Part shown: one piece after another, positions 54,901 to 64,000 of the stretch
How the letters are laid out: every line of letters begins with the position of its first letter
How positions within the stretch are numbered: position 1 is the first letter of the stretch
Source of the DNA: Aricia agestis
Lineage: Eukaryota; Arthropoda; Insecta; Lepidoptera; Lycaenidae
NCBI RefSeq assembly: GCF_905147365.1
Contig: NC_056417.1
Span: 13,662,501 to 13,726,500 of the forward strand
Length of the DNA stretch: 64,000 nt
Reading direction: 5' to 3'
Translations under genes and position numbers: made by a program
Notes under the pieces: model-generated
What the model was told of the DNA's origin: nothing
What the model saw: the letters and a program-made list of their open reading frames with translations, nothing else
Database searches by the model: none

Positions 54901-57900
54901 TGCTGTCCGCTATAACCAGTGAGCCGCTCACATGGACGCTGCTCACTCCCGACTGCGCTCTGCTGGACTGTGTTATGTTGCACTCAGGTAAACGTCATAT
55001 TTATAGTAACTATAAGGTAAGGGTGTGGTGCGAGTATCAGCGCTCTATACGAGAGACACATACACCGTGTGCTGTCCGCTATAACCAGTGAGCCGCTCAC
55101 ATGGACGCTGCTCACTCCCGACTGCGCGCTGTTGGACTGTGTGATGTTACACTCAGGTATACGTTATATTACTTGTAGCAACTATAAGGGTATGGTGCGA
55201 GTATCAGCGCTCTATACGAGAGACACATACACCGTGTGCTGTCCGCTATAACCAGTGAGCCGCTCACATGGACGCTGCTCACTTCCGACTGCGCGCTGTT
55301 GGACTGTGTGATGTTACACTCAGGTATACGTTATATTACTTGTAGCAACTATAAGGGTATGGTGCGAGTATCAGCGCTCTATACGAGAGACACATACACC
55401 GTGTGCTGTCCGCTATAACCAGTGAGCCGCTCACATGGACGCTGCTCACTCCCGACTGCGCGCTGTTGGACTGTGTGATGTTACACTCAGGTATACGTTA
55501 TATTACTTGTAGCAACTATAAGGGTATGGTGCGAGTATCAGCGCTCTATACGAGAGACACATACACCGCGTGCTGTCCGCTATAACCAGTGAGCCGCTCA
55601 CATGGACGCTGCTCACTTCCGACTGCGCGCTGTTGGACTGTGTGATGTTACACTCAGGTATACGTTATATTACTTGTAGCAACTATAAGGGTATGGTGCG
55701 AGTATCAGCGCTCTATACGAGAGACACATACACCGTGTGCTGTCCGCTATAACCAGTGAGCCGCTCACATGGACGCTGCTCACTCCCGACTGCGCGCTGT
55801 TGGACTGTGTGATGTTACACTCAGGTATACGTTATATTACTTGTAGCAACTATAAGGGTATGGTGCGAGTATCAGCGCTCTATACGAGAGACACATACAC
55901 CGCGTGCTGTCCGCTATAACCAGTGAGCCGCTCACATGGACGCTGCTCACTCCCGACTGCGCGCTGTTGGACTGTGTGATGTTACACTCAGGTATACGTT
56001 ATATTACTTGTAGCAACTATAAGGGTATGGTGCGAGTATCAGCGCTCTATACGAGAGACACATACACCGTGTGCTGTCCGCTATAACCAGTGAGCCGCTG
56101 CTTACTACACTTACACCGGACTACTGTTGCTGGATTGTACTGTGTTGCACTCAGGTATTATATTATACATACTCCCGGACTTTTGATATTGGTAAAACTC
56201 GCACCACGCCCTCACCTTAGTAAGGGCGTGGTGCGAACATTAGCGTTCTATATCTTAGTAAATGGGTATGAAAATCACATAATCTATACTAATAATATAA
56301 ATGCGAAAGTATCTCTGTCTGTCTGTCTGTCTCGCTTTCACGCCAAAACTACCGAACCGATTGTAATGAAATTTTGTATACAGATAGTCTAAAGCCTGAA
56401 AAAGGACATAGGTTACTTTTTTACTGGAAAAAAGGGTTGTAAGGGGGTGAAAATACGAAAATTTGTTCAAATTAAGTTAGTTCCTTAGTTAAAATTCATA
56501 CTAGATGGCGCCGTGCGTCTTTTACATCGCGCTAACGCTTGCCCAACATCTTTCTATAAGAGGTGGTATCATCATACATCCGACTGTCGATTTTTTTCGA
56601 ATGTTATTTCTTTTTTACGTTATTTAATAAGTCAGTACTTTATATTATATACAGTGACGTAACCTTAAACCTATCAATGATAAATAGTTAATGGGTAAAG
56701 TTGTGTAATTGGGGGGCTAAATAAGCTTAAAAATTTGGCATAAAATATAAAGTTTCATTTTAAAAAATGAAATATTATGTGCACACTGCACAGCTGTTTT
56801 GATTTAAGGGGTACCAGGGTTTTTTTTTATAAAAGCTTTTGACACCAATTTTTTTGACATCGCGCGCTATAAACTGAAGTCCACGCGGACGAAGTCGCGG
56901 GCAACAGCTAGTATTTACATAAATTTTAATGCCTGTCGTAGACATATCGTAGCTGGTCATCATATTTATGGCACAGTATGTGCCGACCTAAGCATACCTT
57001 GTGGCCAACATTTTTTTGTCACTCAATTTCTTCTTTGACGGTTCCAGGTTCTGCTTTAGGCTCCCAGCTGCATCTGCTAGCTCCCCTCCTAAAAGAGACG
57101 CTCGGGACACCGAAGGTGGATCCAGAAGTCAAGCTGAAGATATTCACGGCTCTGTCCACGGTGTTGCTGCAGCGACAGAAGAACTTCAGTAAATGCGATC
57201 AAGACAAGTTGGAGGCGTTCTTGAATATTGTTATAAAGGGTGAGGGGTTTTTTTTTTTTAAATTTCAAAAAATAGTATACGCAAAGGTTTCGTATGAAGG
57301 AGTAAATAATCTTTATATACAGAGGTGATCCTGCCCAACCTGGTGTGGACACCGGGTCGCACGGCGGAGGCGACGCGCACGGCCGCGGTGGCGTGTCTGT
57401 GCGCCGCGCTGCAGGATGACGTCACACAAGATGGCGGCGGTGATACGCAGGGGGAGGTACTATCCGAGTTGGTCGCGACTCGCGATGCACAATGTACTCC
57501 TGTACATTAAAAAGCAATAGTTTATGCAAGCCTCATGAGGCCTCTGTTTGGCCGTGGAGGGTAGTTGGCCCCCACAGAGAAGAGCATGCAGCCAGCAGGC
57601 GCTCGCGTAGCCGTGGTGTAATCTCACGCGATCCCGTAGCCCGCCTAGGGCGTATAGTGGAGTGCCACCGAGTTTTTAGTGGGTAGGAACTGCGTCCACC
57701 ACCATCTTCAGATGCAGCAGAGACCCACATACTTGCGGCAGGACCCCACAAGATGCATAGCATTTACTTGGCGAAAAAAAAGGGGGAGGTACTATCGGAG
57801 AAATTGATTCAAAGGTTCGTAATGGGGATTTTTGCCAAATTATCTCGCTAGGTGTCGCGAATACTATGATCCTTTTCGATTATCAGTAATACTTTTTTTT

Positions 57901-60798
57901 AATGTGAAGTGTAGTGAACCAATGCGACGTCACGATAACATTCGATTCTACCTGGAAAACTTTAAAATTTATAGTAGATAAAGATCATATAAATACCGTC
58001 CTCTTCTCATAAAATCTTCCCAATTAACAAATACCGACAAATATTGACTTCATATAATCTAATCAAATAACGTTATTTGATTAGGTTATATAAAAAAAAA
58101 TTATGATATTATCAACATAATTAGTTTTGGAATATCTTATTTTATCAGTTATGGAACGAAGAGTTGACATACGGACAGACAGGAAGACATATAGACAGTA
58201 AATTTTTAGAGCTGTATCCTCTAACAATAACTATGAAACTATTGACTCTATGTAACTTGATTTAATAAACTATTTCATTTCATTTCATTTCAATAACAAA
58301 ATTATTACGAGCTATTTAATGTTCCATTTCTTTATATAACTCTTTATGGTATATTTAAAACAAATAAATAAATAGAGTCCTTTTCGGCAGGTTGTGAACC
58401 TATTCCCCAGTAAGGAGAGTCTAGAGCCGTTTTTGGACGAGATGGTCCCTCTGCTGGTGGGACTGGTCGACGACAACTCGTCACTAACGCGCCAACACAC
58501 ACTCCGAGCTATATGCAGCTTGGCCGAGCTCGCTCACAAGTGGGAATGCTTTACCGCTGATATGCTACATAAGCTGTACTTTGGTGAGTTATTTTCTTAA
58601 AAAGTTTTAGAAACATATTAAAAATCTGAATACGCATCTCATTTCAGACTCAAATGACATGACGCATGATAATTATGATTCGCGAATCATCTCTCTTGAC
58701 AGATAAATTAGGTAACCAGTCTATCTCGTCCTGGCTAAATAAAAAAACAATTCTGTTTTTTGATGCGGGAATTTATACCGCGTTTCAGACTTGCTAAAAA
58801 GTGTTGTTGAGACCGCGCTACACGACACTACGCGGCAGCGACGCAACACGACGATTTTATAAACCTGGGCCCGTACGACGAAACTGTTTTGAGACTCAAA
58901 CAATCGAATGAGAATGCTGCGTCCTGCTCTAACAACATCGTTTCACGTTCGTTAGAGTAGGACGCGGTATTCTCGTTAGATTGTTTGAGTCTCAAAACGG
59001 TTTCGTGGTACGGGCCCTGAGTCTGAATTTTGCAAACGTCAGTTTTATGGAACGTGAAGTGTTGCGTCGTGTTGTGTCGCTTTAGTGCGGTCTTGCTTTT
59101 AGGCATAATCTAAAATAAGATTTAAGCTTAAAACTGGATAAACTGAAGACTGCTTTGTGTTAGTTTGTCCCTGTCTGTAAAATACAAACACTTGTAGGAC
59201 GAGTAAACAAAACACAAAATACTGTATCACTAAACACTTACTTTGTGCGGTAGAGAACTGCCCCCGCGCCGCGCCTTACGTCCCACCAGTTTGTCTATCT
59301 TTATTTATCAATACATTACACTGTCTAATAAAACTTATTCCCAGTGGTTCTCAAGCGTCTCGACGACTGTACGCCCGCGGTGCGGTCGAGCGCGGCGCGC
59401 ACGCTACCCGTGCTATACTCGCGCCGCCCCCGCGACTACGACACGTGCGTGTTCGCCGCGCACGTCGACGCGCTCTACGCCGCCATGTTGGTGCATTTGG
59501 ACGACGTGGATGAGACGTTTAGAGGAGAGATGCTAGGTTTGTTATTTATTTTCGTAAAAAAATTACTTGAGAGGTGTCAAGAGACACCCGGATGGAACGA
59601 AGTTATAAAATAAAAGTACATGCGGTATCTATCTTGATCTTTGTCTGTGGCAAAAAGTATCGGTCAAAAACTGTCGTGGCGTATACCCCCTTTCCTTTCG
59701 CAACGCGCGATTAGCGATAAGGAACTTCGTTCAAACTTCGTTCAAAAAAACATCGAGGAAATTGATTTCTAGGCAGTTGACGGACCTACCCTACGTCATG
59801 TGGTCGACTTATGTCAATTCAATGTTAGCTGTGATCGGTCGGATGGGTTTGACTCACTGACCTCCATTATACAAGTACGCTGGACTAATGATACCTTTTG
59901 AAATGACAGCTATTTTTTGTGCCTATTTGAAGCGGAATCAGCTCCCCCAATATTCGGGAAGAGAACTAAATTTGACGTAAAAATGATGTTTGAAAGTCGC
60001 TATATTGGCGCTGATTGCAGTAGTGGGAGTACTTGGAACTAATACGAGTTTCTACCATGGAGGTATACTATTATCTGTGGTTTCTACAACCAATAGCGAT
60101 TGAGCGGCCATTTGCAAGTTATGTCAGATTTAGTTCTCTTCCCGAATATTGGGGGAGCTGATTCCGCTTCAAATAGGCACAAAATATATCTGGGTATCAT
60201 CAGTCCAGCGTACTTGTATAATGGAGGTCAGTGGTTTGACTTAACACGACGAAGTTACTTAGGTCCGCCATCTGCCTACGAATCGACTTCTCTCATAGTA
60301 CAAAGCGGTGCGGTCTAGCGCGACTTGCGCTATACTCGCGCCGCCCCGTGATTACGACGCGTGCGTATGCAATGCGTGCGTGTTTGCCGCGCACGTCCAC
60401 GCGCTGTATTGATGCGATCCATCCAGCGATGACGCGTCCATGTTGATGCATTTGGACGACGTTTAGAGGACCGCTGCATTAACTTTATTGCACGCGGGAT
60501 ATTATATTTAGCTAGCAAAGATAGATAAGATAGCGAAGTTATTTTATGACATGGAGTGTTCAGTATTGTAAGAGACTGCTAAGCGTTACGTTATATCGAC
60601 CTAAAATCACGTAATTCGTTTTATATCGACCTATCAAATTATTAAAAGCACGTAATTTCATTTTCAGAGGCTCTCCTCAAAGTGAGTGACGTTGACCCAA
60701 GACTCCTGATGAAGAAAGTGACGGCGAATATACATTTGTACAGAAATAAAGCGGCGTACGAAAAGTTGAAGAAACACTTAGAAACCATCATAAGTTGA
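48963..60798 (+). CDS. DNAAF5: Dynein axonemal assembly factor 5 (HEATR2)
   Basis: Cytoplasmic HEAT-repeat protein that preassembles dynein arms for motile cilia and sperm flagella. Twelve exons: 48963-49599, 50292-50475, 51378-51595, 52370-52527, 53015-53215, 54215-54365, 54823-54987, 57048-57239, 57323-57456, 58391-58583, 59345-59536, 60668-60798. They total 2556 nt (851 residues; human 855) with consistent phases. HEAT-type helical pairs run throughout, for example DPFPKVKIEACECIIMLSKS, FRVRVAAVRAIG, LSDVMADVRVAATNLWNDIG, GWQADARLRSAQLLCWLLL, ATRTAAVACLCAALQDD, SLTRQHTLRAICSLAELAHK and PAVRSSAARTLPVLYSRRP. Introns are loaded with repeats, including a tandem array of exon 7 copies, an exon 11 relic and two elements that duplicated splice donors. 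The exon 4 and 9 ends are supported by frame and homology of length. Confidence 0.92.
49737..50021 (+). mobile_element. Helitron in DNAAF5 intron 1, with a palindromic insertion
   Basis: It starts TCTTATATCTTTAAACAAGC after an A. It ends with the hairpin ACCGAGCAAAGCTCGGT, then CAAATAGCTAG followed by T. Inside its TATATA tract, 49771-49798 and 49838-49865 are perfect 28-bp reverse complements (core GTCGTAGGATGATTTGATAA), a separate palindromic element. Confidence 0.8.
50026..50235 (+). mobile_element. Second Helitron, immediately adjacent
   Basis: It begins near CTCTACTAATATAAAATATT, contains TTCACGCCCAAACTGCTGGA, and ends with GGCGCAACGGAGTTGCGGGC, then GTCATCTAG followed by T. It starts only a few bases after the first Helitron's end. 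Its 5' flank is C rather than A, so the exact left end is uncertain. Confidence 0.65.
50548..50741 (+). mobile_element. Very short Helitron (194 bp) in DNAAF5 intron 2
   Basis: It has the same family ends as 49737-50021: TCTTATATCTTTAAACGAGC after A, and AAGCTCGGTCAAATAGCTAG before T. It lacks the palindromic insertion, so it shows the original structure. Confidence 0.8.
50836..51187 (+). mobile_element. Lepidopteran LINE/SINE-type repeat in DNAAF5 intron 2
   Basis: GAGAGCCATGTTTCGGCACG, AAAACCGGCGTGAAACAGCG, a tandem (CCCTTCCCTACCC)n-like tract (50990-51070) and GGCCGGCAACGCACCTGCAG make up a very common lepidopteran repeat. It ends TTATTTTATAAAAGAAA. Confidence 0.65.
52535..52746. mobile_element. 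hAT-like MITE (GCGTACCCAGG) at the exon 4 splice donor
   Basis: The ends CAAAGGCGTACCCAGG and CCTGGGTACGCCCATG are inverted. The 8-bp target duplication GGTACAAG lies at 52527-52534 and 52747-52754. The left copy is the last base of exon 4 plus the donor GTACAAG, so the insertion duplicated the splice donor. A second copy of the family is at 30831-31093. Confidence 0.85.
53216..54214. other. DNAAF5 intron 5, no element defined
   Basis: The intron is AT-rich. A phrase ACATGCGGTATCTATC with GATCT(A/T)TGTCTGTG (about 53660-53695) recurs near 59615-59655, so part is repetitive. No gene or terminal repeat could be supported. Confidence 0.4.
55022..56154 (+). repeat. Tandem array of partial DNAAF5 exon 7 copies, 167-bp period
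   Basis: Seven extra copies of the 3' part of exon 7 plus its donor follow the real exon: 55022-55156, 55189-55323, 55356-55490, 55523-55657, 55690-55824, 55857-55991 and a degenerate one at 56024-56154. Copies 2-6 start exactly 167 bp apart: 135 bp of exon-like sequence (45 codons) plus 32 bp of intron-like sequence. Copies 1-6 keep the exon frame (ISALYERHIHRVLSAITSEP) and a donor CAG|GTATAC. Copy 7 has an internal deletion and frameshift. The ATAAG before each copy could serve as an AG acceptor but lacks a pyrimidine tract. Confidence 0.9.
56283..56911 (+). mobile_element. Complete non-autonomous Helitron (629 bp) in DNAAF5 intron 7
   Basis: It starts TCTATACTAATAATATAAAT after an A. It ends with the hairpin CGCGGACGAAGTCGCG, then GGCAACAGCTAG followed by T. 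It contains (GTCT)n and TTTCACGCCAAAACTACCGA. No Rep/helicase coding region. Confidence 0.85.
57469..57781 (+). mobile_element. Retroposon inserted at the exon 9 splice donor
   Basis: The 313-bp insert ends in GCGAAAAAAAA and is flanked by a 19-bp near-perfect direct repeat GGGGGAGGTACTATC(C/G)GAG (57450-57468 and 57782-57800). It contains GCAGCCAGCAGGCGCTCGCG and TAGGAACTGCGTCCACCACC. The poly(A) tail and long target duplication mark L1-type insertion of a 5'-truncated LINE or SINE. The left repeat copy contains the exon 9 end and its donor (GGGGAG|GTACTATC). Confidence 0.8.
58130..58296 (+). mobile_element. Short retroposon tail in DNAAF5 intron 9
   Basis: GAACGAAGAGTTGACATACG, CCTCTAACAATAACTATGAA and TTAATAAACTATTTCATTTC, ending in a (CATTT)n tail, are typical of a LINE or SINE 3' end. 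It is heavily truncated. Confidence 0.5.
58795..59103. mobile_element. Two nested MITEs in DNAAF5 intron 10
   Basis: Inner element 58868-59017: arms GGGCCCGTACGACGAAACTG and, as reverse complement, GGGCCCGTACCACGAAACCG, with similarity for about 60 bp. Outer element: AAGTGTTG...GACCGCGCTACACGACACTA on the left pairs with the reverse complement of the right flank (GACCGCACTAAAGCGACAC). Confidence 0.65.
59755..60293. mobile_element. TIR element (GGCAG...CGGACCTACC), copy 1, split by a hAT MITE
   Basis: The left end GAAATTGATTTCTAGGCAGT pairs with the reverse complement of the right end, GAAGTCGATTCGTAGGCAGA. Both continue into (T)G(A/G)CGGACCTA. The hAT MITE at 59855-60235 lies inside. Copy 2 is at 61048-62243. 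Confidence 0.65.
59855..60235. mobile_element. hAT-like MITE (CCTCCATTATACAAG family), copy 2
   Basis: The ends are CACTGACCTCCATTATACAA and TTGTATAATGGAGGTCAGTG. The 8-bp target duplication GTTTGACT lies at 59847-59854 and 60236-60243. Same family as 17775-18116. Confidence 0.88.
60305..60470 (+). pseudogene. Decayed copy of DNAAF5 exon 11 in intron 11
   Basis: GCTATACTCGCGCCGCCCCG, GATTACGACGCGTGCGT, GCCGCGCACGTCCACGCGCT, TTGATGCATTTGGACGACG and TTTAGAGGA align in order with exon 11 (59345-59536). Indels and stops mean it cannot encode the same peptide. It begins about 12 bp after the right end of the TIR element at 59755-60293. Confidence 0.75.
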
Positions 60799-61047
60799 AC
60801 GGGGACTATTTTGCAGGAGTTGTTAACTTGTTCTTAAACACACCTTTTTCTTTTCACGTTTTGTGTGATCTTGCATTGTAACTTATAATGTGATTTTATG
60901 CGGATGATTAGCTATGCTCCAAACCCCGAGGCGAAACCAGAATGACAAAATGGTGTATGATCTGATAACTGACCTCGTAGTTTCGAAGATTAGAATAGTT
61001 CATTATTTCATGTAGTCATCTCATTTAGTTTATGATGTAATATGCTA
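60799..61047. other. DNAAF5 3'UTR region
   Basis: No clear AATAAA was found in the 250 bp after the stop; the next sequence is a MITE nest, so the transcript may end within or beyond it (AATAAA-like hexamers at about 63560). Confidence 0.4.
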
Positions 61048-61133
61048 GAAGTTGATTTGTAGGCAGATGGCGGACCTACCTAATTTCGTCGCGTTATGTC
61101 AAACTCTGTAGACAGCTGATCACGAGTCACGAC

Positions 61134-62136
61134 CATAAAGTTAATATACCTAGCGGCATAGCTGGGCATGAACTCGTTAATCCGTTAATCGTTAATTAAC
61201 GAAGTTAACATTTTGATTAACGGATTAACTTTTAAGTTAAAAATATTAACGGACTCGTTAACTTCCGTTAATATGCAGAAGTCCGTTAATCGTTAATCCA
61301 ATGCCTACTATTTACCGCACGGTACCGTGGCGCGACGCGAAAACAGGTTCAGACAGTATGAAACGACAAGTGCCGGGCGGGCGGGCAGCGCGGTGCCGCG
61401 GCACGGCAGCAGCGAAACAAAAACAATACTAGATACATTTTCAGGCGCGCATGCGAGTGAGAAGAGATTTGTTTCGTTTTATCATTTCATTACTCAGCAT
61501 CGGTGCTTATAGAGAGAGTGATTTGTTTATTATTATTATAAATCATTTGCATGTTGATAAAGAAGAGTGCAGTGTAAAGTTAGAATACAATAATTATAGA
61601 AGTATTTTGTTTTGTCCCTAACCTGTTAACTTCCACAACCTTAAACCAACAGGTTTTATAAGTACACTAACGCAATGATATAAGTTACAACAAGGCCATA
61701 TTACACATATTAACGGATTAACGATTAACGTTAACTTGCGTTAATTCGTCCGAAATGTAACGTTTTAACGTTTAACGAAGTTAACATTTTTTTTTAACAG
61801 ATTAACGATTAACGAAGTTAACTATTTGATTAACGGTGCCCAGCTATGCCTAGCGGAATAGAGAAACAAAGGCCTGACTCCTGAGCAAGAGAGATGTCAC
61901 TATCAGTAACACTGCGTGGTAAAAAGAGACGAGTGATACATGACAGCAGCACTCTTTTTTTGACGTCCAGTCGGCACGTGCCGCACGTTGACAATTTAAT
62001 CTCATAGAAATCATGTTCAATCATGCTTGTGTAAGTGTATACGTACACATATTGTTACACACAGATGAAACCAATTTCGGTTTTGTTTGACAGCTCGAGA
62101 TTGTTGCTCTATTCCGCTAGGTATATTAACTTTATG
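61134..62136. mobile_element. hAT-like MITE, middle level of the nest
   Basis: CATAAAGTTAATATACCTAG on the left pairs with CTAGGTATATTAACTTTATG on the right. The 8-bp target duplication GTCACGAC lies at 61126-61133 and 62137-62144. Without its nested element it is about 300 bp. Confidence 0.85.
61157..61848. mobile_element. hAT-like element with CGTTAA repeats, innermost
   Basis: The ends CATAGCTGGGCA and TGCCCAGCTATG are inverted. The 8-bp target duplication CCTAGCGG lies at 61149-61156 and 61849-61856. Both subterminal regions are dense in CGTTAA/TTAACG motifs (about 61185-61300 and 61710-61835), as expected for hAT transposase binding. The core (about 61320-61460) is GC-rich with no clear ORF. 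Confidence 0.88.
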
Positions 62137-62260
62137 GTCACGACCGACAGTATATTATAAGTTTATGGTCACGACTAATAATGAATTGACATAACCCGTC
62201 CAAATGACGTAGGTCCGTCAACTGCCTATGAATCAATTTCTTCGATGGTACATATTGGCT

Positions 62261-63155
62261 GCGTTCCAGATGACGTTAATTTTGACCAAAACGCTCAAAA
62301 CGTCCCCTTCTGCCGTTCCCTTTGGCGACCGGGGTCGTTTTGATCGCGGCTATGACGTCACTCATGACGTCATCATTTTCGCTCAAACGACCCTTGACGA
62401 AGATGGGTCAAAGTGGGCGTTCTAGTTTTTTTTTTAATTTTAACGTAACTATATCGCGAAAGCCATGTTCGGAAAGTTTTCAGGAGAGAGTAGAGACAAA
62501 ATAACTTTATATTATTTCATTACAAATAATATTTTAATCAAATAAATTAAATAACATTTAATGAAATATTTTGATTGGAAAATAATTTGACCTTTCATTT
62601 AAAATAATAAATTGTTTTAAATGAAAGGTCAAATGATTTCTTACAAAATATAATAATTAATACTAATTTTCATCTTTCCTATACCTGTTGACTTACTCGT
62701 ACTTGACTAAGTATTAAGCGGTATTGTTACCTAAAGTTTATATGTATATTGTGACAATAGTCAATATTCAAAGTACATGTGGTTATGTTATTAAAATATG
62801 ATTCAATGTGAAAACTCAAATATAATACAAGTTTAACTATATTAAAATATGAGTACTTAAGTAAAAAAAATGTAATACTAAAAACTAAACAAATATAATA
62901 TTATGTATTTTATTTGTAAAATAAATGTAACTATAGACAATTACTTTTATTTACGACTTGAAGAAAATCCAAGTTCGGTTCAATGTACCTATGTATAAAA
63001 ACAATTATAGTTCTTTTTTTAAACTTTTCTCAAAACGCTCAAAACGATCCATAATCCGTTCCACTTGGGTTTGTATCACTGACGCTCACATGCTAGTGGA
63101 ACGGGAAAAACTACTGTCTTGAGCGTTAGCGTTTCAACGTCATCTGGAACGCAGG
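62261..63155. mobile_element. TIR element with CTGCGTTCCAGATGACGTT ends
   Basis: The left end CTGCGTTCCAGATGACGTT is the exact complement of AACGTCATCTGGAACGCAG at the right end. AAACGCTCAAAACG occurs inside both ends (62289 and 63034). The core is AT-rich with no ORF. The target duplication is not clear. Confidence 0.7.
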
Positions 63156-63933
63156 GATTATGATATTTTGTTTATTAACAAATCGTGCTGCGTAAATTAT
63201 AATTAAAAATTTATTATTATTCCATTACCAGATATTTTATGTGTAAGGCCCTAGTCGTTTGTGTTTAGTTTACAATGTAATTTTTAGGGATCGTTATGAA
63301 TCTGTACTGTCTTTATTTGACGAGATGTTTTATTATTTTGTTGTTTTCGGCCTTATTGTTCTCCATTTTGGGATATGTATTATGAATCTAATTAATTGTA
63401 ACTCTATTAATTAGTAAGCCACTTTAAAATAATTTCTAATGTGCCTTACCTACTACAGCTGTAAAAGTAGTTTACTTAGCAATTTTGTTTTACAATTATT
63501 GTAAGTACATAATATTATGTTTTATTTAAACTTTATTTATTGTATTAATATGAAGTCCAATAAACAATATTAAAGCTTATTAAGCGATTTTATATTTATA
63601 AAATAGTAGTTCATCCAGCCACCAGCAAACTATTTGATTTTCTGAATCTTTCAATGAAATAAAGCTTTTTTACCAGTTTTCTATGCGAACACCTATGGCG
63701 AACACAGCTATATAATATGATATATCAGTAGATATTATAATACTCCCTACACCGGTTTCGGTGACGGTGGCCGGTTTCATTGAAACCAGACCAGGTACGC
63801 AGGAGTGATTTTATAGTGCCCAAGTGTGTGCGCAGTACAGAAGAGCACTCTCTATTCCTTTACTCTCATAACCCAGTGGGACGGAAGACCGACACGACCG
63901 GCGAGAGATCAGTCGCAGGACCGACTTTTTACA
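63156..63933. other. Intergenic sequence, no gene seen
   Basis: The sequence is AT-rich. AATAAA hexamers at about 63560 and 63659 could serve as distal poly(A) signals for DNAAF5. The ORF near 63780 has no recognisable motif. Confidence 0.35.
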
Positions 63934-64000
63934 TGCCCATCCGACGCATGGATCATCTTACTTGTCAGACAATCAGGTGATCAGCCTGCATTGTCTTAAC
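63934..64000 (-). mobile_element. SINE body, cut by the window edge
   Basis: ATGCCCATCCGACGCATGGA through CAGGTGATCAGCCTGCATTG matches 38327-38395 almost exactly, the same SINE family and orientation. Confidence 0.75.

Larger units (their letters stand above)
61048..62243. mobile_element. Three-level MITE nest, outer element (copy 2 of the 59755 family)
   Basis: The outer ends GAAGTTGATTTGTAGGCAGA and, as reverse complement of the right end, GAAATTGATTCATAGGCAGT match copy 1. It contains the hAT-like element 61134-62136, which in turn contains the element 61157-61848. Confidence 0.65.

Noticed and set aside
55022..56154. Regularly spaced repeats resembling a CRISPR array, and seven small ORFs of 60 residues
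   Set aside because: The whole 167-bp unit is repeated with no unique spacers, in a eukaryotic gene. The ORFs are an off-frame reading of exon 7 copies.

Overview
The window is nuclear DNA from an insect, almost certainly a moth or butterfly. It is AT-rich, its genes are split by many introns, and it is packed with the transposon families typical of Lepidoptera: small Helitrons, hAT-like and Harbinger-like MITEs, tRNA-derived SINEs, RTE and CR1/Jockey-type LINEs, and one Copia element. No species is claimed. All exon models were built by eye from splice sites and reading-frame continuity; no database search was run.

Layout. 1-2676 (minus): the 5' exons of a small membrane protein that runs off the left edge. 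5020-17191 (plus): the long-form tRNA 3'-endonuclease ELAC2/RNase Z in 15 exons, 925 codons; its 5.1-kb intron 7 holds Helitrons nested inside Helitrons. 17.2-28.6 kb: a gene-poor block with a hAT MITE, a full-length but broken RTE-type LINE, a truncated CR1/Jockey LINE and Helitron pieces. 28676-32006 (plus): the 3' part of an unrecognised Ser/Arg-rich gene whose internal exons are all phase 1-1. It converges on 32371-33477 (minus), the proteasome ubiquitin receptor PSMD4/Rpn10, uninterrupted by introns. 37117-37822 (plus): ATP synthase subunit f in four exons. 40188-40709 (minus): the ER-resident neurotrophic factor MANF, apparently with a 3'UTR intron. 41803-46383: a complete, very young Copia retrotransposon. 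46916-48606: an unassigned TIR transposon with a 6-bp target duplication, inside a SINE. 48963-60798 (plus): the dynein arm assembly factor DNAAF5/HEATR2 in 12 exons, 851 codons. 60.8-64 kb: a three-level nest of MITEs, another MITE, and a SINE cut by the right edge.

The genes are unrelated housekeeping and cell-biology genes (tRNA 3' processing, protein degradation, mitochondrial ATP synthesis, ER proteostasis, ciliary dynein preassembly). There is no sign of an operon or pathway cluster.

The most unusual signals are in DNAAF5. The 3' part of exon 7 plus its splice donor is amplified as a 167-bp tandem array of seven extra copies, six of which keep the 45-codon frame. A decayed copy of exon 11 lies in intron 11. 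Two different mobile elements have landed on splice donors and duplicated them as target-site duplications. At least eight hAT-like MITEs with clear 8-bp target duplications, two Harbinger-like MITEs with TTA duplications, and several end-to-end Helitrons allow the insertion order to be read in detail.
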